Counted from the stretch's first letter, positions 8,277 through 18,176 are shown. The stretch is DNA of 64,000 bases from Flavobacteriales bacterium (GCA_028281825.1 JANQJC010000105.1:1-64000), one strand, 5' to 3'. The notes: a model not told the origin generated them from the letters alone. Numbers and translations are program-made.

Positions 8277-11200
8277 TTAAACCGTAATCCTCTCTGCAAG
8301 GGCATCATTAGGATAAACCCCTTCTCCCTTTTCAGAATACTCAGCTTTGATACTTTCTACAAAATACATATCTATCTCTCCCTTATTCTTGGCTGGCAAC
8401 TTACCGCGATAGGTGCAGTTAAAATACTCCTTCACCCTATCATAGGTAGGTCCTGAGATGTTTACTTTACCCATCTCTCCCCCGCTTTCAATACGGCTGG
8501 CAGTATTCACGGTATCACCCCAAATATCATAGGCAAACTTCTTTTTACCCACCACACCAGCAATAGCCTCGCCTGTATGTATTCCCAGCCTTATAGTCCA
8601 AACAGCCTCACCATTAGCTTTTTTCTGCTCGTTTATCTTATCAACTAACCTATGCATTTCCAAGCCAGCCAATACCACCTTTATCGGATTGTTCTTGTTG
8701 GGTATCGGCAAACCACCAGCACACATATAGGCGTCACCAATAGTCTTTATCTTTTCTATCCCATACTTCTCCATTATCTCATCAAAGGCCTTGAAATACT
8801 GGTCTAAATCTTTCACCAATTCCTCTGGCTTTAGCTTCTCAGCTATCTTAGTAAACCCTACAAAATCAGTAAAGAGCACCGATACCAAATCATAGTGTTT
8901 TACACTTGCCTTACCCCTTTCTTTCAATTCTTCTGCAGTTTCATAAGGCAGAATATTGAGTAGTAGTTGGTCAGACTTTTTCTTTTCAACCACTAATTCC
9001 TCTTTCTGTTTCACTACTTCAGCCGTTCTCTTATCTACTAATACTTGTAATCGTTCTTTGTCCTTTATCAATTGGCGTTCACGGTATTGGGTGAAAACAA
9101 ATATTAGTACCAGTCCAGATACACTCACCAAAATGTAAAACCACCATGTGCGCCAAAATGGTGGGGTAATCGTGAAACTGAGTGCGGCAGGTTCTTTGTC
9201 CCACAAACCATCATCATTGCATGATTTCACCAAGAAAGTATATTTCCCATGAGGAAGGTTGGAGTAAGTCACATCATGCTTATAAGTAGACTCCACCCAA
9301 TCACTATCAAATCCCTCGAGCTTCCATTGGTACAAAACATTGGTGGGTGCTTTAAGATTAAGGCCAATAAAATTAAATGATAGGTGATTCTGGTTGTAGG
9401 GCAATTCTAATCCCACTGGGTGGCTAAGACGACCTTCCACTCCCACTGCATACTCACTGGACTTCCAATCTACCTCGTTATAGAAAAGCCTTACATCGGT
9501 GATGTGAGTGTGAGACTCTTGCTTATTGATACTCCTCGCATAAGTATTATAGTGGGTGGCTCCCTTCACAGTCCCAAACCAGATATTACCCCAGCTATCC
9601 CTCAAAGCGGCATTAGGATTACTCTCGATACCAACAAAACCTTCATTAATCCCAAAATGTTTTTTCCTAACGATGTTACCATTTTCATCCACCTGAACCC
9701 TATCCGCACCATTGCCATACCCCAACCATAAATAGTTCTCATCATCAAAAATGGCGATGTACATATTCACAGGAAGATTAGCATCCTTTTTTGTGTAACG
9801 TCTGATATCAAACCCCTTAGTGCTTTCGTTATCTCTTAGCCTGAATAAGCCATATCCTTCTGTGGTCACCCAAAGGTTGCCAGCTGTATCTTCTGTTATG
9901 CATGATATAAACTCAAGATTGTCTTCCTTACCAATTTGTTTAAAACTGTCTCCATCCCTTAAAACCAAATGCCCATTAGAAGCACCCAACCAAAGCCGCC
10001 CTTTTTTATCCTTATAACACACGCTTACCAGGCTACCATCCAGCCCAGCCTTCTCTGACCAATCTTCAAATTTTGTGTCTTTTCCCTTCAACTCATTTGT
10101 ATACAATAACTTGTTTCCGAGCCCCACCCAAACTTCGCCACCATCCCGATAAACAGAAAACACATAATTATCTGATAATAAATGAGTTAAACTTTCTTTT
10201 TTATCGTATTGATATAAACCATTGGACGTTGCCAATAGCAGGGTTCCATCTCCATTATCAACTACCCTATTCACAGCTTCATCATTGATACTTGGTAAAT
10301 TGACATTTTCCAGAGATTTTAACTTATTGAAGTCAAAAGTCATCTTGGATAGTCCCTTAAAAGTCCCAAGCCAGATAATCTCACTACCATCAGCCAGCAC
10401 ACTCAAAATCTGATTATTCCTTAACCCATCTGTTTGAGAAAAGTGCACAAAGTCATCCCCACTATACCTATTGATACCACCAAAGTTAGTCGCAAACCAA
10501 AGGTTACCTGTTCTATCGAGATAAATATCCCTTATAAAGTTGTTGCTAAGCCCTTGTTTTTCAGTAAAGTGTTGATAATCTATTCCATCATATCGGGTTA
10601 TGCCTTCCTCAGTGCCGAAGTACATTTTACCCACCTTATCCTGATTGATTGCCGTTACCTTATCATCTATTAACCCTGATTGCTTATTATATACTGTAAA
10701 ATTTTCACCATCGTATTCCACAGCACCATCGTCAGTACCAAACCAAATATTACCCAGTCCGTCTTCAAAAATGGCTCTGATATTATCATTTGGGAGGCCA
10801 TCTCGTTGAGTGAAATTCTTGAATGATTTACCATTCCACATGCTCACTCCACCGCTCGTTCCCCACCAAATATTGCCTTTGCTATCCTTTAGGCAACTCC
10901 AAATTCTGTTATTAATCAGTCCATCACTTACATCAAAACACAAGAACTGCTGAGTGCTATCCTTTGCATTCTTCAGCAGTTTACAAACTCCTCCATTAAA
11001 GGTTCCAAACCACATGTCACCATAATCATCTTCTACTATTGCCCTCACATGTTCTGACGATAAGCCTTGCCCGGTAGAATAGTTAATGAATACCTTGCCA
11101 TCAAATTTGCTGATACCGTTGCCTGAGGTACCAAACCACAAATTACCTTCCTCATCTTCTCCTATGGAGCGGACCATATTTTGAGCCAAGCCATCGGCTA

Positions 11201-11423
11201 TGGTATAGTTGGTTATTTCCATACCATCGTACATACACCCCCCGCCTCCTTCCAGCGCTATCCAAAGGAAACCATTGCTATCTTCATAAATATCATAAAC
11301 ACCAGCCTGAGGTAATTCTTCCTCAATAGAAATACGCTTGAAGTTATACTGCTGGGCACACAACAATAATGGACCCATAACCAGAAAAAAGACGGAAACA
11401 AAAGTTGAAAAAAATTTATCCAT
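8277..11423 (-). CDS. Two-component-type propeller sensor with class III adenylate cyclase output
   Basis: 1048 residues. After an N-terminal signal peptide come about 14 'regulator propeller' repeats (patterns such as DSNGFLWIAL, EEGNLWFGTSGNGISKF, GNIWFGT), a Y_Y_Y domain (~680-745), one TM helix (~755-780), a coiled-coil linker and a class III cyclase domain (~835-1020). Metal ligands are present (Asp in FTDFVGF and in TIGDAYM). The base-specifying residues are Lys (KIKTIGDAYM) and Asp (YDIWGDTVN), the adenylate rather than guanylate pair, with the transition-state Asn and Arg in NTASR. The architecture is a hybrid two-component (HTCS) sensor whose kinase is replaced by cyclase: an outside ligand, perhaps a glycan, would control cAMP. 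No cAMP receptor is nearby. Confidence 0.9.
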   Translation of the reverse strand: MDKFFSTFVSVFFLVMGPLLLCAQQYNFKRISIEEELPQAGVYDIYEDSNGFLWIALEGGGGCMYDGMEITNYTIADGLAQNMVRSIGEDEEGNLWFGTSGNGISKFDGKVFINYSTGQGLSSEHVRAIVEDDYGDMWFGTFNGGVCKLLKNAKDSTQQFLCFDVSDGLINNRIWSCLKDSKGNIWWGTSGGVSMWNGKSFKNFTQRDGLPNDNIRAIFEDGLGNIWFGTDDGAVEYDGENFTVYNKQSGLIDDKVTAINQDKVGKMYFGTEEGITRYDGIDYQHFTEKQGLSNNFIRDIYLDRTGNLWFATNFGGINRYSGDDFVHFSQTDGLRNNQILSVLADGSEIIWLGTFKGLSKMTFDFNKLKSLENVNLPSINDEAVNRVVDNGDGTLLLATSNGLYQYDKKESLTHLLSDNYVFSVYRDGGEVWVGLGNKLLYTNELKGKDTKFEDWSEKAGLDGSLVSVCYKDKKGRLWLGASNGHLVLRDGDSFKQIGKEDNLEFISCITEDTAGNLWVTTEGYGLFRLRDNESTKGFDIRRYTKKDANLPVNMYIAIFDDENYLWLGYGNGADRVQVDENGNIVRKKHFGINEGFVGIESNPNAALRDSWGNIWFGTVKGATHYNTYARSINKQESHTHITDVRLFYNEVDWKSSEYAVGVEGRLSHPVGLELPYNQNHLSFNFIGLNLKAPTNVLYQWKLEGFDSDWVESTYKHDVTYSNLPHGKYTFLVKSCNDDGLWDKEPAALSFTITPPFWRTWWFYILVSVSGLVLIFVFTQYRERQLIKDKERLQVLVDKRTAEVVKQKEELVVEKKKSDQLLLNILPYETAEELKERGKASVKHYDLVSVLFTDFVGFTKIAEKLKPEELVKDLDQYFKAFDEIMEKYGIEKIKTIGDAYMCAGGLPIPNKNNPIKVVLAGLEMHRLVDKINEQKKANGEAVWTIRLGIHTGEAIAGVVGKKKFAYDIWGDTVNTASRIESGGEMGKVNISGPTYDRVKEYFNCTYRGKLPAKNKGEIDMYFVESIKAEYSEKGEGVYPNDALAERITV

Positions 11424-11455
11424 TGAGAGTGGATAAATGTAAAAAGAAAAACTGG

Positions 11456-12106
11456 TTATCTCGCCCAGGATTTATCTTCTAAGAGAGGCACAAAACGAAA
11501 CGCACCCAATTCAGTCTGAACGATATCGTCTTCAGCTCTCTTTTCAATTAGTACCATGGTTTGCACACTGCCTTCGCCCACTGGTATTACCATAATGCCT
11601 CCTACTACCAGTTGCCCAACCAGTGCATTAGGAATATAAGGCGCTCCAGCAGTTACAATCACTTTATCAAAAGGAGCGAATGAAGGTAGCCCCGCATAGC
11701 CATCACCATAAAAGCACTTGGCATTAAAATGAAGTTTCTTTAACAGGTGACGAGAACAGTCGTAAAGTAATTTTTGGCGCTCAATGGAATACACTTTTGC
11801 CCCAAGCTCAACAAGTATGCTGGCCTGGTAACCAGAACCTGTTCCAACCTCAAGAATTTTCTCCCCTTTCCTTACATTCAATAGTTCACTCATAAAAGCA
11901 ACCGTATAGGGTTGAGAAATAGTTTGCCCAGCACCAATTTTAAACGCTTTGTCTTCATAAGCATGCTCCATAAATGCTAAATCAAGATATAAGTGGCGGG
12001 GCACTGCTTCCATTGCAGCCAACACGTTTTCATCTTGTATTCCCTTTTCTCTAAGCTGGGCAACCAGCTTTTTTCTTAATCCCTTATGCTTAAAAGTGTC
12101 GTTCAT
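11456..12106 (-). CDS. pcm: Protein-L-isoaspartate O-methyltransferase
   Basis: 216 residues, normal for PCMT. It repairs isoaspartyl sites in aged proteins using S-adenosylmethionine. Diagnostic motifs are visible: GAGQTISQPYTVAFM (family signature I, substrate loop), ILEVGTGSGYQASIL (SAM-binding motif I), VYSIERQ (motif post-I) and FDKVIVTAGAP (motif II). The start MNDTFKHKGLRKKLV matches the usual N-terminus. It ends 32 bp before the cyclase start on the same strand and may be co-transcribed with it. Confidence 0.95.
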   Translation of the reverse strand: MNDTFKHKGLRKKLVAQLREKGIQDENVLAAMEAVPRHLYLDLAFMEHAYEDKAFKIGAGQTISQPYTVAFMSELLNVRKGEKILEVGTGSGYQASILVELGAKVYSIERQKLLYDCSRHLLKKLHFNAKCFYGDGYAGLPSFAPFDKVIVTAGAPYIPNALVGQLVVGGIMVIPVGEGSVQTMVLIEKRAEDDIVQTELGAFRFVPLLEDKSWAR

Positions 12107-12216
12107 TTAATAATCTCCTTTTCCTGCCTTAAAGAAAGCAAGTAAGATGATATCATCACCCATAAAGTTAGTCCTTATTTTCAACAAAAGGTTGTTTAAA
12201 ACACTTGACCGATAAT

Positions 12217-12247
12217 ATTGGCACACCTTACAATTAAAATACCTTTG
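12217..12247 (+). promoter_or_regulatory. Bacteroidota promoter of the Gfo/Idh/MocA gene
   Basis: ATTG (12217-12220), a 19-nt spacer and TACCTTTG (12240-12247) closely match TTTG-N19-TAnnTTTG. It lies 19 nt upstream of the ATG at 12267. Confidence 0.65.
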
Positions 12248-12266
12248 CCATCAAAGAATAACCCTC

Positions 12267-13253
12267 ATGTTGAAAATTGGTGTTTTAGGGGCTGGGCATT
12301 TAGGTAAAATTCATATCAGGTTGGCAAAAGAAATACCTGGATATGAATTGGTAGGCTTCTTTGATCCTGACACTGATAAGGCTGCTGAAGTAGAAAATGA
12401 GTTTGGAATATCCAACCTCGGTTCAGTAGAAGAAGTTATCAATCAATGTGATGTAGTGGATGTGGTAACACCTACCCTGTCTCACTACGATTGCGCTTCG
12501 CAGGCATTGAGAAGCTCAAAACATGTTTTTATTGAAAAGCCTGTTACCAATACTCTTGATGAAGCACACAGCTTGATGGAGCTGGCACGCGAAGCAAAGG
12601 TAAAAGTGCAAGTGGGACATGTAGAAAGATTCAACCCAGCTTATACAGCTGCCAAGGATTATTGCACACAACCTATGTTTATTGAGGCACATAGGTTGGC
12701 ACAATTCAATATTCGTGGTACGGATGTGCCTGTTATCCTGGATTTGATGATACACGATATTGATATCATTTTAAGCCTGGTTAAGTCACCTATAAAAAGA
12801 ATAAGCGCTAGTGGCGTCGCGGTTGTGAGTGACACTCCTGATATAGCCAATACCAGAATTGAGTTTGACAACGGATGCGTTGCCAATTTAACGGCTAGTA
12901 GGATATCAGTTAAGAGCATGCGTAAAATGCGTCTATTCCAGAAAGATGCTTATATTTCAATTGATTTTCTGAAGAAAAAGACAGATATTGTACGCCTGAA
13001 AAACATTTCTGGAGAGCCTAAGCCCGACGAAATGTTTATAGATTTGGGAGAAGGAAAAGGAAAAAAAGCAGTTACCTTTGAGGTGCCTGAAGTAATGGAA
13101 ACAAACGCCATAAAAGCAGAGTTGGAAGCCTTTCAAAAAGCAATACTTAACGACACAGAACCTCTTGTAACTATGGAAGATGGGTATAATGCCTTGGATG
13201 TAGCACACAAGATTTTGGACAGGATTAACCAGTCCCTTAACCTAATACAATAA
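12267..13253 (+). CDS. Gfo/Idh/MocA-family NAD(P)-dependent oxidoreductase
   Basis: 328 residues. An N-terminal Rossmann fold (IGVLGAGHLGKIHIR) is followed by the family's EKPVTNTLDEA motif, in which Lys contacts cofactor and substrate, and by the C-terminal alpha/beta domain with GHVERFNPAY and LMIHDIDIILSL (the catalytic-region His/Asp). 'VGHVERFNP' is common in members acting on UDP-GlcNAc-type sugars or scyllo-inositol. The neighbouring lipoprotein and undecaprenyl-phosphate sugar transferase favour a nucleotide-sugar role in exopolysaccharide synthesis, but the substrate is inferred. A textbook promoter precedes it. Confidence 0.88.
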   Translation: MLKIGVLGAGHLGKIHIRLAKEIPGYELVGFFDPDTDKAAEVENEFGISNLGSVEEVINQCDVVDVVTPTLSHYDCASQALRSSKHVFIEKPVTNTLDEAHSLMELAREAKVKVQVGHVERFNPAYTAAKDYCTQPMFIEAHRLAQFNIRGTDVPVILDLMIHDIDIILSLVKSPIKRISASGVAVVSDTPDIANTRIEFDNGCVANLTASRISVKSMRKMRLFQKDAYISIDFLKKKTDIVRLKNISGEPKPDEMFIDLGEGKGKKAVTFEVPEVMETNAIKAELEAFQKAILNDTEPLVTMEDGYNALDVAHKILDRINQSLNLIQ

Positions 13254-13318
13254 GACTATCGGGTAGAATTTTACGTTTATAACAGCCGCGTTTTAAAAGA
13301 AGAATTGTAGAGCAGAAG

Positions 13319-14185
13319 ATGCTGATGAGCGTAAAACAAATTAATGGCTTTTGGGCTTTCTTAACCGTTATTATCGGCTTAAGTTTCTCTTCCTGTGAAA
13401 TTATCAACCCAGAGGAAGACATACCTTCCTATATCCATATTGATTCAATAGCACTAAATGCCGATTACAAAGCGCCTTACAATATTTCTGATGCATGGTT
13501 ATATGTAAATGGCAATCTTCAAGGAGTGTTTGAATTACCTGCCACTATACCTGTTTTGGCTGGTGGCATCAATGGCGTACAGATAGCTCCGGGTATTAAG
13601 ATTAATGGAATAGCGCTAACAAGAATGGCCTACCCATTTTTTGAACTATACGAAACCAATATTGAACTGTTTAGGGACAGTGTGATTTCCATAAGCCCCG
13701 TGACCAGCTATAAAGGCACCACCAAGTGGGAAGAGAATTTTGAAGACATTGGCTACACTTTGCAAGCAACTGGCAATAGCGACACTACAGTTAATCGTAT
13801 TACTGACCCCGCTGAAGTTTTTCAAGGCACTGGATGTGCACAATTTGCATTGAGCGCCGAACAAACTGCTATTGAGGTAATCAGTTCCAATACCTTTCAA
13901 CTACCAAAAGGCGGAACGGCTGTATTTCTTGAGATACATTATAAGTGCAATAACACTTTTTCAGTAGGTATATTTTCAAATACTGTATCACAGCTAGTGC
14001 AAATTCCTCCTTCTTTGGTAATTAACCCAAGGGAAGAGTGGAACCGAATTTATATCAACTTAACGAATGAGGTAAGCGCCCAGGCTCAAGCCATTGACTA
14101 TAACATCTATTTCTATATGGAAAAAGATGGTGGTAATGCTACCGCTGAAGCCTACGTGGATAACATAAGACTGGTGCATTTGTAA
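13319..14185 (+). CDS. Putative outer-membrane lipoprotein of unknown function
   Basis: 288 residues. The N-terminus is hydrophobic and ends in a lipobox (LSFSSC, Cys ~24), with acidic residues after the Cys as is common for Bacteroidota surface lipoproteins. The rest is beta-rich: a PEGA-like stretch (DAWLYVNGNLQGVFELPATI) and a jelly-roll-like half (EEWNRIYINLTNE ... AEAYVDNIRLVHL) resembling carbohydrate-binding modules. No catalytic residues are recognised. A second ATG at 13325 is an equally good start. Its stop codon overlaps the ATG of the sugar transferase (TAATG), so translation of the two is probably coupled and a role with the surface polysaccharide is plausible. Confidence 0.7.
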   Translation: MLMSVKQINGFWAFLTVIIGLSFSSCEIINPEEDIPSYIHIDSIALNADYKAPYNISDAWLYVNGNLQGVFELPATIPVLAGGINGVQIAPGIKINGIALTRMAYPFFELYETNIELFRDSVISISPVTSYKGTTKWEENFEDIGYTLQATGNSDTTVNRITDPAEVFQGTGCAQFALSAEQTAIEVISSNTFQLPKGGTAVFLEIHYKCNNTFSVGIFSNTVSQLVQIPPSLVINPREEWNRIYINLTNEVSAQAQAIDYNIYFYMEKDGGNATAEAYVDNIRLVHL

Positions 14186-15597
14186 TGAACAAAGGTTTAC
14201 AGGCATTTAAGTATCTTTTTTTCGACTTGCTGGCAGCTGCAGCTGCCTGGGGCCTTTTTTATGTATTCAGAAAAATATTTATTGAGGCCAAAAAATTTGG
14301 GCAAACAGTAGTTGATTTTGACGACCGGTTTTTTGTTGGCCTTATTACAGTACCCATGTTTTGGTTGGCACTATATGCACTAACGGGTAAATACAAGGCC
14401 CCTTACCGCGTATCACGCCTCAAAGAGCTCTTTGAAACCTTTATGATAACCCTCATTGGGGTGATTATCATCTTTTTTGCCCTGCTGCTGGATGATGAGA
14501 TAAATACCTACAAGACTTATTACCAATCTTTTCTAGCACTTTTCACCCTTCACTTTTCCCTAACCTTTTTTTTCAGGCTTATGATTTCAACCAGAACCGT
14601 TCATCAAATCCACAGCCGGGAAATTGGATTTCCCACGCTAATGATAGGAAGTAATGAAAAAGCACTCAAACTCTACAATGAACTCGAGTCGCAAAGTAAA
14701 TCTTCAGGCAATAAATTCGTTGGCTTTATACATGTAAATGGTAATCATGGGCATTTGTTGAACGGTCATTTGCCGCACCTGGGTAACCTTGAAAACGTGG
14801 AAAGCTTGATAAATGAATACCGACTTGAAGAAGCAATTGTTGCTATCGAGTCTTCCGAACATGGGAAAATCCAGAATATCATCAACAAGTTTGAAGATAC
14901 AGGAGTGACTTTGAAAGTAGTACCTGACATGTACGACATTTTATCTGGTTCCGTTAAGATGAACTCTATTTACGGCACGCCACTCATTCAAATCAACTCC
15001 GATTTAATGCCTCAGTGGCAAAAAGCATTTAAAAGAGCCTTTGACATTGGAGCTTCTCTATTTGCTTTGCTCATCCTATTGCCATTTTTTCCATTCATTG
15101 CATTACTCATTAAGTTGGGTTCGCCAGGGCCAGTTTTCTACACGCATGAGCGTATCGGCAAACACGGTAAGCCTTTTACTATCTACAAGTTCCGCTCAAT
15201 GAAGCAGAATGCCGAAAACGGCAAACCCCAATTAACCAGTGATGATGACCCACGCGTAACCAGATTTGGCAAATTTATGCGCAGTTTCCGCATTGATGAA
15301 TTACCTCAGTTTTATAATGTATTGAAAGGTGATATGTCATTAGTTGGACCAAGACCAGAAAGGCAATACTTTATCGACCAGATTATCAAAGTTGCTCCTC
15401 ATTACAGGCATCTGTTAAAAGTAAAACCAGGTATCACCTCATGGGGTATGGTGAAGTTCGGTTATGCCCAAAACGTAGATGAAATGGTAGAACGCTTGAA
15501 GTACGATGTTATTTACATTGAAAACATGTCTATCGCAGTTGATTTCAAAATACTTATCTATACAATACTTACAGTTATCCAGGGAAGGGGGAAATAG
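14185..15597 (+). CDS. Undecaprenyl-phosphate sugar phosphotransferase (WcaJ/CpsE type)
   Basis: 470 residues with the standard layout: N-terminal TM helices (four or five to residue ~135), a CoA-binding-like Rossmann domain, one further TM helix (FDIGASLFALLILLPFFPF) and the bacterial sugar transferase domain. The catalytic domain shows IYKFRSMK, the RIDELPQ motif and DMSLVGPRPE, the conserved sites of polyisoprenyl-phosphate hexose-1-phosphate transferases. It would start exopolysaccharide or capsule repeat units by moving a sugar-1-phosphate to undecaprenyl phosphate. The sugar cannot be read from sequence. It overlaps the upstream lipoprotein by one base. Confidence 0.93.
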   Translation: MNKGLQAFKYLFFDLLAAAAAWGLFYVFRKIFIEAKKFGQTVVDFDDRFFVGLITVPMFWLALYALTGKYKAPYRVSRLKELFETFMITLIGVIIIFFALLLDDEINTYKTYYQSFLALFTLHFSLTFFFRLMISTRTVHQIHSREIGFPTLMIGSNEKALKLYNELESQSKSSGNKFVGFIHVNGNHGHLLNGHLPHLGNLENVESLINEYRLEEAIVAIESSEHGKIQNIINKFEDTGVTLKVVPDMYDILSGSVKMNSIYGTPLIQINSDLMPQWQKAFKRAFDIGASLFALLILLPFFPFIALLIKLGSPGPVFYTHERIGKHGKPFTIYKFRSMKQNAENGKPQLTSDDDPRVTRFGKFMRSFRIDELPQFYNVLKGDMSLVGPRPERQYFIDQIIKVAPHYRHLLKVKPGITSWGMVKFGYAQNVDEMVERLKYDVIYIENMSIAVDFKILIYTILTVIQGRGK

Positions 15598-15641
15598 TTA
15601 AAGTAAACTACATTTGCCTCTCTCAAAAATCAAAAAAAATA

Positions 15642-16493
15642 ATGAAGAAAATAGCAGTAATAGGCTCAGGTACAATGGGCAATGGTATTGCCCACGTTTT
15701 TGCACAAAACGGTTTTGATGTAGCATTGATTGATATCTCTGAAGAAGCTTTAAAGAGGGCACTGGCAACCATCGAGAAGAATATGGACCGCCAAATAAAA
15801 AAGGAAATTATCACTGAGACTGATAAACAAGCTGCATTGGGAAGGATAACCACAATAACTAAAATTGGGGAAGGTGCTAAAGATGTTGACTTGGTTGTAG
15901 AAGCAGCCACTGAGAATGAAACTGTTAAGTTGGATATCTTCCGTCAATTGGATGAAGTTTGTCCGCCTGAAGCCATACTTTCAAGCAATACATCATCCAT
16001 CTCCATTACTAAGATTGGTGCAGCGACTAAAAGAGCAGATAAAGTAATAGGCATGCACTTTATGAACCCAGTACCCATAATGAAGCTGGTAGAAGTAATA
16101 AGGGGTTACTCTACTTCCGATGAAGTGACTAAAACTGTATTCGAGATATCAAAACAATTAAATAAAGTACCTGTTGAAGTAAATGACTACCCTGGTTTTG
16201 TAGCCAATAGGATATTAATGCCAATGATAAACGAGGCTATCATCACGCTGCATGAAGGTGTTGCTGGTGTTGAAGAAATTGACACCGTAATGAAACTGGG
16301 TATGAGCCACCCAATGGGCCCTTTGCAATTAGCTGACTTTATTGGCTTGGATGTTTGTTTGTCCATCCTTCGTGTGATGCATGATGGTTTGGGCAATCCA
16401 AAATATGCACCCTGCCCCCTGCTGGTTAACATGGTAATGTCGGGCAACTTGGGAGTTAAGACAGGTAAAGGATTTTATACTTACAATAAATAA
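15642..16493 (+). CDS. hbd: 3-hydroxybutyryl-CoA dehydrogenase
   Basis: 283 residues, normal for short-chain 3-hydroxyacyl-CoA dehydrogenases of the PaaH/Hbd type. The NAD-binding motif VIGSGTMGNGIAHVFAQ opens the protein. Further conserved sites are SNTSSISIT (Ser), the catalytic His in GMHFMNPVPIMKLVEV, the paired Glu in EVIRG, NDYPGFVANRILMPMINEA (Asn) and the C-terminal LGMSHPMGPLQLADFIGLD. It interconverts acetoacetyl-CoA and 3-hydroxybutyryl-CoA in fatty-acid or butyrate metabolism. A possible -7 box TACATTTG lies at 15609-15616. It is probably independent of the sugar transferase upstream. Confidence 0.93.
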   Translation: MKKIAVIGSGTMGNGIAHVFAQNGFDVALIDISEEALKRALATIEKNMDRQIKKEIITETDKQAALGRITTITKIGEGAKDVDLVVEAATENETVKLDIFRQLDEVCPPEAILSSNTSSISITKIGAATKRADKVIGMHFMNPVPIMKLVEVIRGYSTSDEVTKTVFEISKQLNKVPVEVNDYPGFVANRILMPMINEAIITLHEGVAGVEEIDTVMKLGMSHPMGPLQLADFIGLDVCLSILRVMHDGLGNPKYAPCPLLVNMVMSGNLGVKTGKGFYTYNK

Positions 16494-16538
16494 TGCTTCT
16501 TTTATAGTTTAGTATCCGATTAAGCTAAACCCTATTAA

Positions 16539-18176
16539 GTGGCAAAGAAAGTAATCCCGCCTCCTTATGAGTTAAAGAGAATGCACCTGGCTTGGAGGCT
16601 GGTGATATGGGCTTTGCTTTGCGTATACTTTTGTCTATTCTTCGCCCGCCCAATTAATCTCACCACCGCAGACTTAGGTCGACATATTCGCAATGGGCAA
16701 TATTTCGTGGAACATGGCGAGCCTATTCAAACTAATTTTTACTCTTATACAGAACCTGAATATCCTGCAGTCAATCACCACTGGGCTTCAGGTGTGGTAT
16801 TCTACTATGTATGGAAATGGTTTGATTTTAATGGCACTTCATGGTTTTACATCCTATTAAGTCTATTCGCAGCTTTACTCTTTATATGGCTGGCCCTCAG
16901 GTGGGCAGACGATAGGATTGTGCTGCTAATGGCCGTGTTTCTCACCCCGCTCATAGCCTACAGAACAGAAGTAAGGCCCGAGGGAATTAGTTATCTATTA
17001 TTAGGTATCAGCTACCTATTGCTAGATGCATATAGAAGGGAAAAGCTTGCGTTTAAGTTGACTCTTGTCTTATTTGGCTTGCTGCAAGTAGCATGGATTA
17101 ACTTTCACATCTTCTTCTTCTTGGGACCTACTTTGATGGGAATGTATTTCGTTGCTGACCTTATCAATGGGCTTGAGAAACCAAAAATCAAGGAGTATGT
17201 CATATTGCTGGTTGTTTCTTCATTGGTAGGTATACTTAATCCATCATGGCTTGCTGGTTTGCTCACTCCATTAACCATTTTTGATGAGTACGGGTACATG
17301 CTGGTAGAGAACCAATCCATTTTTTTTATGATAGAGCGTTTTGATAAAATAGAGTTTAATCACACTATTTTTCTTGCTATTCTTTTAACAGTAGGTGTTG
17401 CTTTTCTTATTATAAAAAAAGTGTGGAAGAAATTTTTACCAGAGATATTTACCATCCTATTCTTTGGGACATTGGCTTTCATGGCTGTGAGAGGTATTAC
17501 CATGTTTGCTTTAATTGCAATACCTATTGGCGCCAAAATTATAGACCATTTACTAAGGAAACTCGGCCCTAAGACCTTGAAGCCAGCAGCAATCGTTGTG
17601 CTTATAATACCCCTATTGATATTAACCATGGGGCTATTGAATGATGACAACCGTGCCGAAACGGATAAGTCGAAGTTAGTATCATACATTTCACCCAATG
17701 AACGCTACGAAAAGACAAAACTGACTACCACCGGTTTAATCCCAAATGTTAATGAGTCTGCCAGATTTTTTCTTGAAACAGGCATTAAGGGCCCCATATT
17801 CAACAATTATGATATTGGTGGTTTCTTGATTTTCAATTTATATGGCAAAGAAACAAAGGTATTTGTGGACAACAGGCCCGAAGCTTATAGTGTTCCTTTT
17901 TTCAAAGATATATATATCCCCATGCAAGAGGATGAAACCAAATGGAAGGAATACTCAGAAAAGTACAATATCAATGTAATATGGTTTTATAGGCATGATA
18001 ATACTCCGTGGGCGCAACCCTTTCTGATTAACAGAGTGAATGATTATGAAAATTGGGCTCCTGTGTTTGTAGATGATTTTACTATCATGTTCCTGAAGCG
18101 CACGCCTGAAAATCAACCCTGGATTGAGCGCTATGAATTACCAAAGGACATGTTTCGCTCAGTACCAAACGGTTAA
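16539..18176 (+). CDS. GT-C-like polytopic membrane protein
   Basis: 545 residues starting at GTG; an ATG fifteen codons in is possible but would remove conserved-looking sequence. About ten to twelve TM helices cover residues ~20-380, and a ~130-residue soluble C-terminus follows. The first exterior loop has Asp in TADLGRHIRNGQYF and the second an NHHWASGVVFY motif, the layout of GT-C glycosyltransferases that use polyprenyl-phosphate sugars. The tail (NNYDIGGFLIFNLYGKETKV; VDNRPEAYS) is common in such predicted mannosyltransferase-like proteins. Donor and acceptor are unknown. The 3' end overlaps the convergent LytTR gene by 4 bp. Confidence 0.7.
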   Translation: MAKKVIPPPYELKRMHLAWRLVIWALLCVYFCLFFARPINLTTADLGRHIRNGQYFVEHGEPIQTNFYSYTEPEYPAVNHHWASGVVFYYVWKWFDFNGTSWFYILLSLFAALLFIWLALRWADDRIVLLMAVFLTPLIAYRTEVRPEGISYLLLGISYLLLDAYRREKLAFKLTLVLFGLLQVAWINFHIFFFLGPTLMGMYFVADLINGLEKPKIKEYVILLVVSSLVGILNPSWLAGLLTPLTIFDEYGYMLVENQSIFFMIERFDKIEFNHTIFLAILLTVGVAFLIIKKVWKKFLPEIFTILFFGTLAFMAVRGITMFALIAIPIGAKIIDHLLRKLGPKTLKPAAIVVLIIPLLILTMGLLNDDNRAETDKSKLVSYISPNERYEKTKLTTTGLIPNVNESARFFLETGIKGPIFNNYDIGGFLIFNLYGKETKVFVDNRPEAYSVPFFKDIYIPMQEDETKWKEYSEKYNINVIWFYRHDNTPWAQPFLINRVNDYENWAPVFVDDFTIMFLKRTPENQPWIERYELPKDMFRSVPNG

